Positions 50,035 through 62,683 of a DNA stretch of 64,000 bases are shown piece after piece. The stretch is from Xanthomonas phaseoli pv. phaseoli. GTDB lineage: Bacteria; Pseudomonadota; Gammaproteobacteria; Xanthomonadales; Xanthomonadaceae. The first letter of the stretch is position 1. Each line of letters starts with the position of its first letter. Made by a program: the position numbers and the translations under genes. The notes below the pieces were generated by a model. It was given only the letters and a program-made list of their open reading frames with translations. It did no database searches and was not told the origin of the DNA. The DNA is taken from assembly GCA_022749655.1 (NCBI GenBank), contig CP094243.1:4340001-4404000 (forward strand). Reading direction: 5' to 3'.

Positions 50035-50556
50035 ATGCCTTCCACTCCCGAATTCATTCCCCTGCGCCTGTGCGTGCTGACCGTGTCCGACAGCCGCACC
50101 CTGGCCGACGACCGCTCTGGCGATTACCTGGCCGATGCCCTCACCCACGAATGCCACGTGCTGCACGAGCGTGCACTGTGCCCGGACGACCGTTACCGCA
50201 TGCGTGCGATCGTGTCGAACTGGATTGCCGATGCGCAGGTCGACGGCATCCTGATCACCGGTGGTACCGGCTTCACGGGGCGCGACAGTACCCCGGAAGC
50301 GATCGCCCCGTTGCTGGACAAGCTCATGCCTGGCTTCGGGGAGATGTTCCGCGCGACGATCAGCGTGGAAGAAATCGGCACCTCCTCGCTGCAGTCGCGC
50401 GCCTTTGCCGGGCTGGCCAATCACAGCTTCGTGTTCTGCCTGCCCGGCTCCACCTCGGCCTGCCGCACGGCCTGGGAAAAGATCGTGCGTGCGCAGCTGG
50501 ATGCCCGCACCAAGCCGTGCAATCTGGCGACATTGCGTCCACGCCTGGGGCAATAG
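50035..50556 (+). CDS. moaB: Molybdenum cofactor biosynthesis protein B (MoaB/MogA fold)
   Basis: 173 residues. It contains the MoCF-binding core: [38 protein letters not shown], and [14 protein letters not shown]. These proteins bind molybdopterin and in several bacteria adenylate it. It is not next to other moa genes here. It is followed by a PPK2 gene with a 32-base gap, so the two may be co-transcribed. Confidence 0.92.
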   Translation: MPSTPEFIPLRLCVLTVSDSRTLADDRSGDYLADALTHECHVLHERALCPDDRYRMRAIVSNWIADAQVDGILITGGTGFTGRDSTPEAIAPLLDKLMPGFGEMFRATISVEEIGTSSLQSRAFAGLANHSFVFCLPGSTSACRTAWEKIVRAQLDARTKPCNLATLRPRLGQ

Positions 50557-50588
50557 CCTGCGCGCTTTCCACTGGTGTTGGAACGCGC

Positions 50589-51371
50589 ATGTCGCACCTG
50601 AAACGCAAGGCTTACAAAAAGTTGCTGGCGCCAATGCAGTTGGAGCTGGTGGACATGGCGCGCTGGTTGCGCCACACCAACCAGCGCGCCCTGGTGCTGG
50701 TGGAAGGCCGCGACACCGCCGGCAAGGGCGGCGTGATCCAGGCCATCGCCAGCCACCTCAACCCGCGCCAGTGTCGGGTGGTGGCGCTGCCCAAACCCAA
50801 CGACCGCGAAAGCACGCAGTGGTATTTCCAGCGCTATGTGACGCACCTGCCGGCGGGCGGCGAATTGGTGCTGATGGACCGCAGCTGGTACAACCGCGCC
50901 GGCGTCGAGAAGGTGATGGGCTATTGCACCGACGCGCAGTACGACCTGTTCCTGGAGCAGGCGCCACGCTTCGAACAGATGCTGGTCGACGACGGCATCC
51001 TGCTGTTCAAGTACTGGTTGTGCGTGGACCAGGCCGAGCAGGAAAAGCGCTTTGCCGAACGCCGCGAAGACCCGCTCAAGGGCTGGAAGCTCTCGCCGGT
51101 GGACCTGCAGTCGCGCACCAAATACGACGCCTACACCGCCGCACGCGAACGCATGCTGGAGGCCACGCATACGCCCGATGCACCGTGGACGCTGGTGGAT
51201 TTCAACGACCAGAAGCGTGGCCGCCTGAGCCTGATCCGCGATCTGCTGGATCGGCTACCGGACACCGCGGTGCCCGATGCGCGGGTGCAGCTGCCGCCAT
51301 TGCCCGGCAAGCTGCACAAGGAACGCTATGGCGTGCTGGAACCGATCGACGATTACGCCGCCCAGTCCTGA
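50589..51371 (+). CDS. Polyphosphate kinase 2 family protein (PPK2)
   Basis: 260 residues, a single-domain PPK2. The Walker A motif is GRDTAGKGG (40-48) and the Walker B-like DRSWYNR is at 97-103. The lid-module arginines lie around KRFAERREDPLKGWKLSPVD. The family transfers phosphate from polyphosphate to nucleoside mono- or diphosphates. Single-domain members commonly work on NDPs or NMPs; which applies here cannot be told. The start ATG at 50589 has weak SD support. Its last 19 bases overlap the convergent gene on the minus strand. Confidence 0.92.
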   Translation: MSHLKRKAYKKLLAPMQLELVDMARWLRHTNQRALVLVEGRDTAGKGGVIQAIASHLNPRQCRVVALPKPNDRESTQWYFQRYVTHLPAGGELVLMDRSWYNRAGVEKVMGYCTDAQYDLFLEQAPRFEQMLVDDGILLFKYWLCVDQAEQEKRFAERREDPLKGWKLSPVDLQSRTKYDAYTAARERMLEATHTPDAPWTLVDFNDQKRGRLSLIRDLLDRLPDTAVPDARVQLPPLPGKLHKERYGVLEPIDDYAAQS

Positions 51372-52582
51372 GAGATTTCGTCGCTGGCCGCGGTGGCACG
51401 CGATAGCGGGTGCAGGCCGGCCTGACGTTCGGCCTGCTCGGCCTGCAGCACCAGCTGGCTCAGGCGCTGACTGAACAATTGCATGAAGCCGCGATGCAGC
51501 GGACGCATCGCTTCCATGTAGTCCACATCGTCGGCCTGCGCACCGAGCGGGCTGCAGGACGACAGCAGCACTTCGTCCAGGCGCAACGCGCTATCGGGCA
51601 GGCGCACCAACGCGGCGCGGCGCAGCCAGTCGCGCATGCCTTCGCGGTATTCGGCGGCCAGGATGTAGGCCACTTCGACCTGGTCCAGGTCCACGTCCGG
51701 GTTCCATGCCAGCACCTGGATCACCTGCGAACGCTCGTCCAACATGCGTCCTTCGGCGACCAGTGCATGCAGTTGCTGCAGCAGACGCCATTGCACGCCA
51801 GCGGCCTCGCGCTGGGCGGTCGGCATGGCTTCGATGGCCAGCGCCAGACGCCGCGCAAACAATGCCGGCACCTCGGACAACACGATCGGGCCGGCATCGG
51901 CGCCCAACAGGAAGCGTTCGGTGCGCAGCGCGGCGGTGTCGGGCAGGTAGCCGTCCTGCAGTGGGCGCATCACGCCGTGGTCGAGCAGCGACAGCACTAC
52001 ATCCAGCCAGTAACGGCGCTCCTGCTGCAGGGTGCGGTTGGCGGCGGCGTTGTGCCAGGCCTGACGCACATCGTCCAGGCGCACGATGCAGGACTGCGCA
52101 TCCAGCCCGTCCCAAGGCGCGCGGGTGGCGTCGTTGGGGTCGAAGGTTTCCGCGCTGAGCATGCCGCCGCCGAAGCGATGCCAGGCCGCGCCACGCTGGG
52201 CGCCGGCCGGGTCCGGCCTGACCGCGGCCACCGGAGCGGCAGTGGCCGGGCGCAGGAGTGCGGCGTAGGCATCGGCCCACGAATCGGGCAAGCGCGCCGA
52301 CAGCGGGTAGCTTGCCGCAGGCTGAGCCAGCCCCTTGCGTGCCAGACGCAGGCTCCACACCACCGCGCCGATCACGATGCCGGTAAAGATCCAGGCCAGC
52401 AGCCAGCTGGTTGCCGCCTGTCCGGTGGGTAGCACACGGGTTTGCGGGTGCTGAAACAGCAACCAGCCGCTGCCCAGCAGGCAACCGAGATACAGCCACG
52501 GCGCCAGCTGCGCCATCTGGCGGTTGCGGCGATGCGCGGGCAGGTCGTGCCCGTCGTTGCGGTCTTGAGATGGAGCGGCCAT
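51353..52582 (-). CDS. Membrane-anchored protein of unknown function
   Basis: 409 residues from the ATG at 52582, with GGGGA about 7 bases upstream. Two hydrophobic segments near residues 25-45 and 58-78 anchor it. The rest is a large soluble domain with many aligned Leu and Arg helices and no cysteine motif I recognise. It contains LDDVRQAWHNAAANRTLQQE and AWNPDVDLDQVEVAYILAAE. Codon use is typical of its neighbours. I do not recognise the family. It converges with the PPK2 gene and follows acyP with an 85-base gap. Confidence 0.7.
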   Translation of the reverse strand: MAAPSQDRNDGHDLPAHRRNRQMAQLAPWLYLGCLLGSGWLLFQHPQTRVLPTGQAATSWLLAWIFTGIVIGAVVWSLRLARKGLAQPAASYPLSARLPDSWADAYAALLRPATAAPVAAVRPDPAGAQRGAAWHRFGGGMLSAETFDPNDATRAPWDGLDAQSCIVRLDDVRQAWHNAAANRTLQQERRYWLDVVLSLLDHGVMRPLQDGYLPDTAALRTERFLLGADAGPIVLSEVPALFARRLALAIEAMPTAQREAAGVQWRLLQQLHALVAEGRMLDERSQVIQVLAWNPDVDLDQVEVAYILAAEYREGMRDWLRRAALVRLPDSALRLDEVLLSSCSPLGAQADDVDYMEAMRPLHRGFMQLFSQRLSQLVLQAEQAERQAGLHPLSRATAASDEISQDWAA

Positions 52583-52667
52583 TACATTCCCCGTGCACGC
52601 CTGATCGCGTTGACAGGGTTATCGGCGAGGCAACCCAACTCTGTTGCCCTGCTTCAGTGGCGCGCGC

Positions 52668-52934
52668 TCACCCAGTTACAAAGTCTTCAGTCGGCGGAAC
52701 GGAGCAGGCCGTGCGCGTGACCGCCGCGACCGTGGCAGCCGGCGGGCCCTGCCATAGCCAGGCTTCCAAGGCGTCCAGCGCCGCCGCGCTACCGGCGGCG
52801 ACTACCTCAACGCTGCCGTCGGCCTGGTTGCGGGCATGTCCGACCAGGCCAAGTGCGACTGCACGTTGACGGGTGGACGCGCGGTACCACACGCCCTGCA
52901 CCACGCCGCTCACCACAAAACGCGCCGCCTGCAT
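52668..52934 (-). CDS. acyP: Acylphosphatase
   Basis: 88 residues. Short alpha/beta fold with catalytic Arg18 in the VVQGVWYR motif and Asn36 in HARNQADGSVEV. It hydrolyses acyl phosphates such as carbamoyl phosphate and 1,3-bisphosphoglycerate. Its ATG overlaps the stop of the TlpA-like gene by one base (TGATG), so it is translated with it. Length is normal. Confidence 0.94.
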   Translation of the reverse strand: MQAARFVVSGVVQGVWYRASTRQRAVALGLVGHARNQADGSVEVVAAGSAAALDALEAWLWQGPPAATVAAVTRTACSVPPTEDFVTG

Positions 52935-53541
52935 CAACCCGCCTTGCCGGTGATGCCGACGGCCGCTTCGATATCGCGTGCGGTCACCGGGCCAAGAAAT
53001 TGCTTGGCCAGCTTGCCATCCGGGCCGATCAGGTAGGTCATCGGCAGGCCGCGCGGGGTAGCGAAGTCCTGTGGCGGCTGGTACGGGTCGAGGATCGCGA
53101 TGGGGTACGACACCGGGTGGTCCTTCAAGAACGCCTGCATGTCGGCGCTGGTGATGTCTTCGTAGGCCAGACCCACCACCTCGACGGTGTCGCGCATGGT
53201 GTGCAGCGCCGACAGTTCGGGCATTTCCTTCAGGCACGGCGCGCACCAGGTGGCCCAGAAATTCACCACCACCCATTTGCCGCGGTGCGCGGCCAGGTCG
53301 TAGGTCTCGCCGGTTACGGTCGGCAGCGAGAGCTTGGGCATCTGGGCGGTCTGCTGCACCACCGAGCTGTTGGGCGGTGCAGCCGGGTCGGCCGGCGTGG
53401 CGGGCGTGGTCGGCGCCTGGGGCGTGGCGGCAGGCGCAGCGCCGTTGCCGGCAGCGGAAGTGGCCTCGCTGGCCGGCTTGCAGGCGGTCAGCAACAGCAG
53501 TGGCAATAGCAGCGCGCAGGCGCTGCGGGCAAGACGCACGG

Positions 53542-53545
<4 letters not shown>
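52934..53545 (-). CDS. Thioredoxin-like lipoprotein (TlpA/ResA family)
   Basis: 203 residues. A lipoprotein signal (LLLLTAC) with Cys22 is followed by an Ala/Pro/Thr-rich linker (about 25-60) and a thioredoxin fold with WCAPC (C101, C104) and the cis-proline segment [12 protein letters not shown]. Members reduce or isomerise periplasmic disulfides, often for cytochrome c maturation. GGAG lies 7 bases upstream of the ATG. It overlaps the upstream gene by ATGA and is followed by acyP. Confidence 0.9.
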
Positions 53546-55867
<2,322 letters not shown>

Positions 55868-56091
55868 TCGGCGAGTCGAACAAACCGCGCGCGCAGCTGC
55901 GCGATGCGGCTGGGCATGCGTCCGGTCGAGGTGGTCAGCCGCGACCACCCCAACGCAGCTACCCAACCAACTGCAATCATCGTCAGACGGACGCGGCCGG
56001 CGATCAGGGCGGCGTGCACACGCCTCCACCCCGGTCCCTGCGCGCGGTCCGCGCCACCTGACGAAGACGTGCGGCGTTTCGGAGGCCGCTG

Positions 56092-57308
56092 TCAGTTTCC
56101 GACCAGCGTGGCCACGCTCTGCGGGTCGACATACAGCGAGGTCTTGCCGTTGACCACGCTGTAGTTGCCGCCGAACCCGACATTGAGCGTGCTCGAGGTG
56201 CTGTATTTGGCGAATTGCGTGGCAGTGCCGGACGGTAGCGTCAGGTCCAGCTGCTGGTGGCCGGTGCCGGTGTTGACCGCCACCACCAGCTTGTTGTCCG
56301 GCGTGCGGTAGGCGGTCACCGAGACATCGCTATACGGGTGTTCGGTAGCGCCGATGCGCACCGACCCTGGCCGCACGAAGCGTGCGAACTGCGACATCGC
56401 ATAGCCGCGCTTGCTCACCGCGCCGTTTTCGCTGATCAACCCGTAGCTGCGCCGGATGTACCACCAGATGTAGGCATTGAAATTGGCCGCCATGCTGGCG
56501 TGCAGTTCGCTGGCCACTCCCAATGCCGACGGCCATGCGTTGCCATCGGTGTTGTCGGTGTAATGCTCGGTCATCCACACCTGCTTGCCCTTGCTGCGCG
56601 TCAAGGCATAGTCGCGCGGCTTCGCACCATACAGATGGCCGGCCACGATGGAGGTGGCCTGATTGGCCGTGGCGTTGTTGAGGACCGGGTCGGTGATGGA
56701 AAAGTTGAACCCCACCGACTCGCCGACGATGACCTTCAGGCTGCCGAACCTGCTGCCCTGGCTCACGAGGTAGTTGACGAAGTCGCTGCCGCTCCAATCG
56801 GCCGATTCGTAATCCGGGTGCCAATCCGGCTCGTTTTGTAGGGAAATCGCATACAGCGGCGCGCCCTTGCCCGACATGTAATTGGCGAAATCCAGCAGGT
56901 GCTGGGTATAGGCGCCGTAGTAATTGGTCAGCAGCTTGCCGCCATTGGTCAGGCTGTTGTTGGACTTCATGTAGGCCGGCGGGGTCCAGGGGTTGCGAAC
57001 ACCAGCCCGCCCAGCGCATGCACGCGCGTTGCCGTCGGCACCTGGGTCGCCCAGCCTGAGCTGGAGGGGTCGATGCGCATGCGCAGGATCGACAACCCGA
57101 TCTGCCCGGTGCCGCTGCCGTAAGCCAGATCCACCTGCGCGGGTGTCAGGTCGTTGATCCAGCCGGCGCCATTCATACCGCCGAACCCGCGCACCGTCTG
57201 GTAGGTCTGCGTAGGCGTGATCGTCACCGTCTGCGCGGCGGCGTGGCCCGCCAGCAGCACGGCCATCACGCAGGTGAGCGCGCGCAACATCGACAAGGAC
57301 TTGTTCAT
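56092..57308 (-). CDS. Secreted glycoside hydrolase family 30 (glucuronoxylanase type), frameshifted
   Basis: About 405 residues if repaired. A signal peptide (MNKSLSMLRALTCVMAVLLA to AAA) is followed by a (beta/alpha)8 barrel. The likely acid/base Glu is in SLQNEPDW and the nucleophile Glu in QVWMTEHY. A beta-sandwich C-terminal domain follows. The frame breaks near 56989-56992 (ATPWTPPAYMKSNN expected), where one G/C seems missing. GH30 enzymes of this type cut glucuronoxylan in plant cell walls and fit a plant pathogen. Subfamily assignment is inference. Confidence 0.88.
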
Positions 57309-57817
57309 GAGGCTCTCCGGGAAGGGGAATGCCGAGGGCATGCGTACCGACGGCTCGCCGACTATCGACCGCATACATGTCAAGTCAATTTCCGCCATGC
57401 CCCTTTGTTGAGTCCGTGACGTAGCAAACGCGCCTAGCGCAGCGTAGGGGTGCGCCGATCACACTGCGTTTTGCGCTGCGGCATGTGGAAGCTGGGCACA
57501 GGCACCGCTGAGGAACGCGTTCAGTCCCAGCGCCAGCTGCGCGCTGACGCGACGCAAGCACGACATGGCCAGGGCCCCGCCCGGCCTGCACAACACGCGC
57601 TGCACCTGGAACAGGCAGTCCCCTTGGGCGCGTCGGCGTGCGCCTGCGCCACGCCATTTCGATCGGACGCAGCGCCGCCATGCATTCGGCTACCAGGCGC
57701 ACGTCTCGACCCCGCTGTTTATTGCGATGGCTGCCGTACTGCCAGCCCCCTGGCCGGGCGGTATCATGGCGGCCCGCGCGCGGCTTGCCCCGCGTTAGCC
57801 CTACAGGATCCGCAGCA
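57309..57817. other. Intergenic region, divergent promoters expected
   Basis: About 510 bases between the divergent GH30 and asparaginase-like genes. No convincing gene is present. On the minus strand TTGACTTGACATG near 57377-57389 could hold a -35, but I see no clean -10. No CRP-like palindrome or PIP box was identified by eye. Confidence 0.4.
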
Positions 57818-58303
57818 ATGGAAGACCTCCTGATCGTCACCACCGGTGGCACGATCGACAAGATCTACTTCGACGACAAATCGGACTACCAGATCGGCGA
57901 CCCGCAGATCGGACAGATTCTGAAAGAACTGGGCGTGACGTTTCGTTTTTCGGTGATTCCGATCATCCGCAAGGATTCGCTGCACATCACCGATGCCGAC
58001 CGCGAACTGATCCGCGCCACCATCGCCGCCCAGCCCACCCGCAACGTGTTGATCACCCACGGCACCGATTCGATGGTGGAAACCGGCAAGGTGCTGCAGA
58101 CGATCGCCGACAAGACCATCGTGATGACCGGCGCGTTGAATCCGGCGCGTTTTCGCGGCTCGGATGCCGAATTCAATATCGGTTGCGCCGTCGGTGCAGT
58201 GCAATCGCTACCGGCAGGCGTGTATATCGCCATGAACGGCCGCATCTGGAATCCGCAAAAGGTGCGCAAGAACGTGGCCGCCAACCGCTTCGAATCGGTC
58301 TGA
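57818..58303 (+). CDS. Short L-asparaginase-like protein
   Basis: 161 residues. Carries both catalytic-Thr motifs of the asparaginase/glutaminase N-terminal domain: IVTTGGTIDKIY (residues 5-16) and LITHGTDSMVETGKVL. It lacks the second domain of ordinary asparaginases (about 330 residues). The frame ends naturally and is not a frameshift product, so it is a single-domain family member. It may or may not be catalytic. A YbaK-like gene follows 4 bases later, so they are co-transcribed. Confidence 0.85.
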   Translation: MEDLLIVTTGGTIDKIYFDDKSDYQIGDPQIGQILKELGVTFRFSVIPIIRKDSLHITDADRELIRATIAAQPTRNVLITHGTDSMVETGKVLQTIADKTIVMTGALNPARFRGSDAEFNIGCAVGAVQSLPAGVYIAMNGRIWNPQKVRKNVAANRFESV

Positions 58304-58307
58304 GTGC

Positions 58308-58781
58308 ATGAGCAAGGCCACCCGCGCCACCAAGGCACTGGACGCGGCCGGCGTGGGTTATGTCCTGCATCCTTACGACTACCAGGCCGATGCCGATGCG
58401 AAGGGATTGCAGGCCGCACATGCGTTGGGCCTGCAGCCGCATACCGTGTTGAAGACGCTGATGGCATGGGTCGACGACACGCCGGTGTGCGTGGTGATTC
58501 CGTGCGATCGCCGGGTGTCATTGAAGAAACTGGCCAGCGCTTGCGGCGGCAAGTCGGCACGCATGATGGAGGTGGCCGATGCCGAACGGCGCACCGGCTA
58601 CAAGGTCGGCGGCATCAGCTCGCTCGGCCAGCAACGACAGGTGCCGGTGCTGGTCGAAATCACCGCGCTGGATGCACCGGCACTGTGGATCAACGCCGGC
58701 CAGCGCGGGCTGCTGCTGGAATTGCCCGGCAACCAGCTGATGCAAGCGCTCGCCGCACGCGCCTGCGCGCTCTGCGAGTGA
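58308..58781 (+). CDS. ybaK: Cys-tRNA(Pro)/Cys-tRNA(Cys) deacylase, YbaK/EbsC family
   Basis: 157 residues. The YbaK fold is recognisable from VLKTLMAWVDDTPVCVVIPC, RRVSLKKLASACGGKSARMM and GYKVGGISSLGQ, which holds the conserved catalytic-site Lys and the Gly-Ser loop. It hydrolyses mischarged Cys-tRNA(Pro). It follows the asparaginase-like gene by 4 bases. Confidence 0.92.
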   Translation: MSKATRATKALDAAGVGYVLHPYDYQADADAKGLQAAHALGLQPHTVLKTLMAWVDDTPVCVVIPCDRRVSLKKLASACGGKSARMMEVADAERRTGYKVGGISSLGQQRQVPVLVEITALDAPALWINAGQRGLLLELPGNQLMQALAARACALCE

Positions 58782-58974
58782 ACGCGTAGACGCGATGCGC
58801 GCAGGCCGATTGGCATGCGCGTTACGCGTTTGGGACGCGACGCACGCGATGGCTCTGACAGATCGCCTGCGTGAGGTCGATCTTCCACCGATGTCTTCCG
58901 CACTGCATGCAACATTGCCGAACCAGAGCACCATGCCGCGCGTGTTCGGCACGGCAACGCCGCGCCGGAACCAC

Positions 58975-60674
58975 TCAATACGCTGCGGTGACACTGACGC
59001 CGGAAAAGCCCAGCGCTGCCTTCAGGCGCACGTAATAGACACCCGCGGCCGGTGCGGCCAGCGTGCAGCTGTCGCCGTTGCCCGGCAACACGCTGCGGCA
59101 GCTGTACGCGGCGTCGGTCGGTAACGCACCGGCCCGTACCGAAAGGTCGGCATTGCCGCTGCCACCGGCGAGCGTGACCTTGAGCGAACGTGTGCCGGCC
59201 GGCACGTTGACCTGGTAATACAGCGAATCGGAAAGCGCTGCGCTCAGCCCGGTGCGTGCCACATTCCTGGCCAAGGTGGTCGATTCGATCACCGCCGCCA
59301 CCGCGCCATCGGCATTCACCAGCCCGGCCCCGCACCCCTGCGTGCAGGCCACCGGCATGGGCCGCGCGCTGGCTTTCAGCAGGGCCTTCACCGCTGCCGG
59401 CGTCAGCGGATTCAGGGCAACCGACTGCATCAGCGCCACCATGCCAGCCACGTGCGGCGCCGCCATCGAGGTGCCGCTATACACCGCATAGGCCGCATTG
59501 CCCGGCGCCGTGGTTCCGGTATTGAGCGTGGACACGATCGATTGCCCGGGCGCGGCGATATCCACGCCCTTGCCGAAGTTGGAGAAGCTGGCCTTGGCGC
59601 CGGCCGAGGTGGTGGCCGCCACGGCGATGACGTTGGCGCAATTGGCCGGCACGCTGGTGGAGACGTCCAGATTGCTGTTGCCGGCGGCCACGACCACCGC
59701 GCTGCCGCGCGTGACGGCTGCGGCGATGGCGTTGTTCAACGTCGCCGAACAGGTGCCGGCGCCACCCAGCGACAGATTGATCACCGTGGCCGGATTCGGG
59801 TTGGCCGGCACGCCGCTGACCTTGCCGCCGGACGCCCACACGATCGCATCGGCGATATATCGGACATGTAGCCGCCGCAGCGGCCCAGCACCCGCAACGG
59901 CAGGATCTTGGCGTTGAACGCGGTACCGACCACGCCCACCGCGTTGTTGCCCACCGCCGCCACGATGCCGGCCACGTGCGTGCCATGCCAGCTGGAATTG
60001 GACGCCGACGCACCAGGCCCGCATTCGTTGGCCGCGGCCCAGTCGCCTTGGTCGGCGGCGTTCGCATCGCGCGCAGTGCCATCGCGCGCCGTGGCCGGAT
60101 CAACGATGAAGTCGTAGCCGGGCAGCACGTTGGCTGCCAGGTCCGGATGATTGGTGATGCCGGTATCGATCACCGCCACCACGATGCCCTTGCCGGTGGA
60201 ACGGTCCCAGGCCGGACGGATATTGAGGCTGGCGGCGGTCGCGCCCATCGCCCACTGCTGCGGCACGCCCGGGTCGTTGGGAACCAGCAATGGCCGCATC
60301 AGGATGTCCACTTCCACGCGTCTGACCGCCGGGTCGGCGGCCAGGCGCCGCATCAGGCTTTCCGAATCCACGCGGTCCAGCTTGCGGTCGGCCACCAACA
60401 ACATCGGCCCGCCACTGAGCCGGCGCGTGGCCGACAGGCCCAGCGCCTGCCCGCGTGCCTGCGGCACGGCACGCGCAATGTCGGCCCATGGCGCAGACAA
60501 CCCTGTCACCCGGCTGCTGCCAACGCTGTTCTTGTAGCTGACGATGAAGCGTTGATGGGTGCTGCTGGAATTCAACCCTTGCAGACTGACCTCGCCAGCG
60601 GCGGCATGAAACGTGCACGACAGCGCACAGGCGAATGCAACGCGGCGCAGTGCGCCCATTGAGTGATACGGCAT
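58975..60674 (-). CDS. Secreted subtilisin-type serine protease 1 (S8), frameshifted
   Basis: About 565 residues if repaired. A signal peptide (MGALRRVAFACALSCTFHAAA region) and an inhibitor-like propeptide precede the S8 domain. The Asp (VVAVIDTGITNH), His (SSWHGTHVAG) and Ser (SGTSMAAPHVAG) motifs are all present. A C-terminal pre-peptidase-like domain (GNADLSVRAGALPTD) ends in VTAAY. The frame breaks at 59855-59860, where ATATAT should be ATAT (MSDIADAIVWASGG expected). First of three tandem paralogues on the minus strand. Confidence 0.9.
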
Positions 60675-60903
60675 GACTCCATCCCTCCCCAAGGATCTTG
60701 CAACCCGGTTGGCAACGCGCTGACGCCACTGCGCTGCGCCGTGCCCGATGCGCGTGCATGCAGAGGTTGCATGCCTCACGTGGGCTGGCTATCGGCGTGC
60801 GACCGGGCGCGCTGAAGCGGCCACGTCGCGCTGGCACGCGCTTCATTCAGCCAGCGCTGGCGGCCCTGGCCGGCGCTGCGGCCATTGCCGCTTCCCGAAC
60901 GCA

Positions 60904-60930
60904 CACTGCCCCGCTCAGAGCGGGGCAGTG
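60904..60930 (-). terminator. Strong hairpin downstream of subtilase 2
   Basis: A perfect 12-bp stem (CACTGCCCCGCT/AGCGGGGCAGTG) with a CAG loop lies about 85 bases past the stop of subtilase 2. No T tract follows, so it may terminate in a Rho-linked way or protect the mRNA end. Confidence 0.6.
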
Positions 60931-61016
60931 CAGATTTCCGAACCACCGACACGGGTGTCGGAGAAGACCCGACGCATTGCCGGCAGCGCGCCGGCAGCGG
61001 GGTCGTCGGCGCAGGT

Positions 61017-62417
<1,401 letters not shown>

Positions 62418-62634
62418 TGGACATCGATCGTTCCTTATTGGAGAGGTGCCGCAGCTGCGGCGGGAGGGCCGGCCCGTTGCCGCACGCTGCGGTTCGGAGC
62501 CGGAAACTGCACGGGCGCCAGGCCCGTCGGAGCGACTGACCGGTGTCCATTCCGGCCAAGCGGCAACACGTCGCCTGCGCCTGCCGAAACGGCAGACCTG
62601 GACGAGGTATCGCAGATGGGGTGAAGTCAAGAAG

Positions 62635-62666
62635 CGCGTTCCCTGGCGGCCATGCCAGGGAACGCG
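62635..62666 (-). terminator. Strong hairpin downstream of subtilase 3
   Basis: A perfect 13-bp stem (CGCGTTCCCTGGC/GCCAGGGAACGCG) with a 6-base loop starts 18 bases past the subtilase 3 stop. It separates the gene from subtilase 2. No T tract is visible. Confidence 0.65.
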
Positions 62667-62683
62667 TGCAGCGGTCCAGCGTG

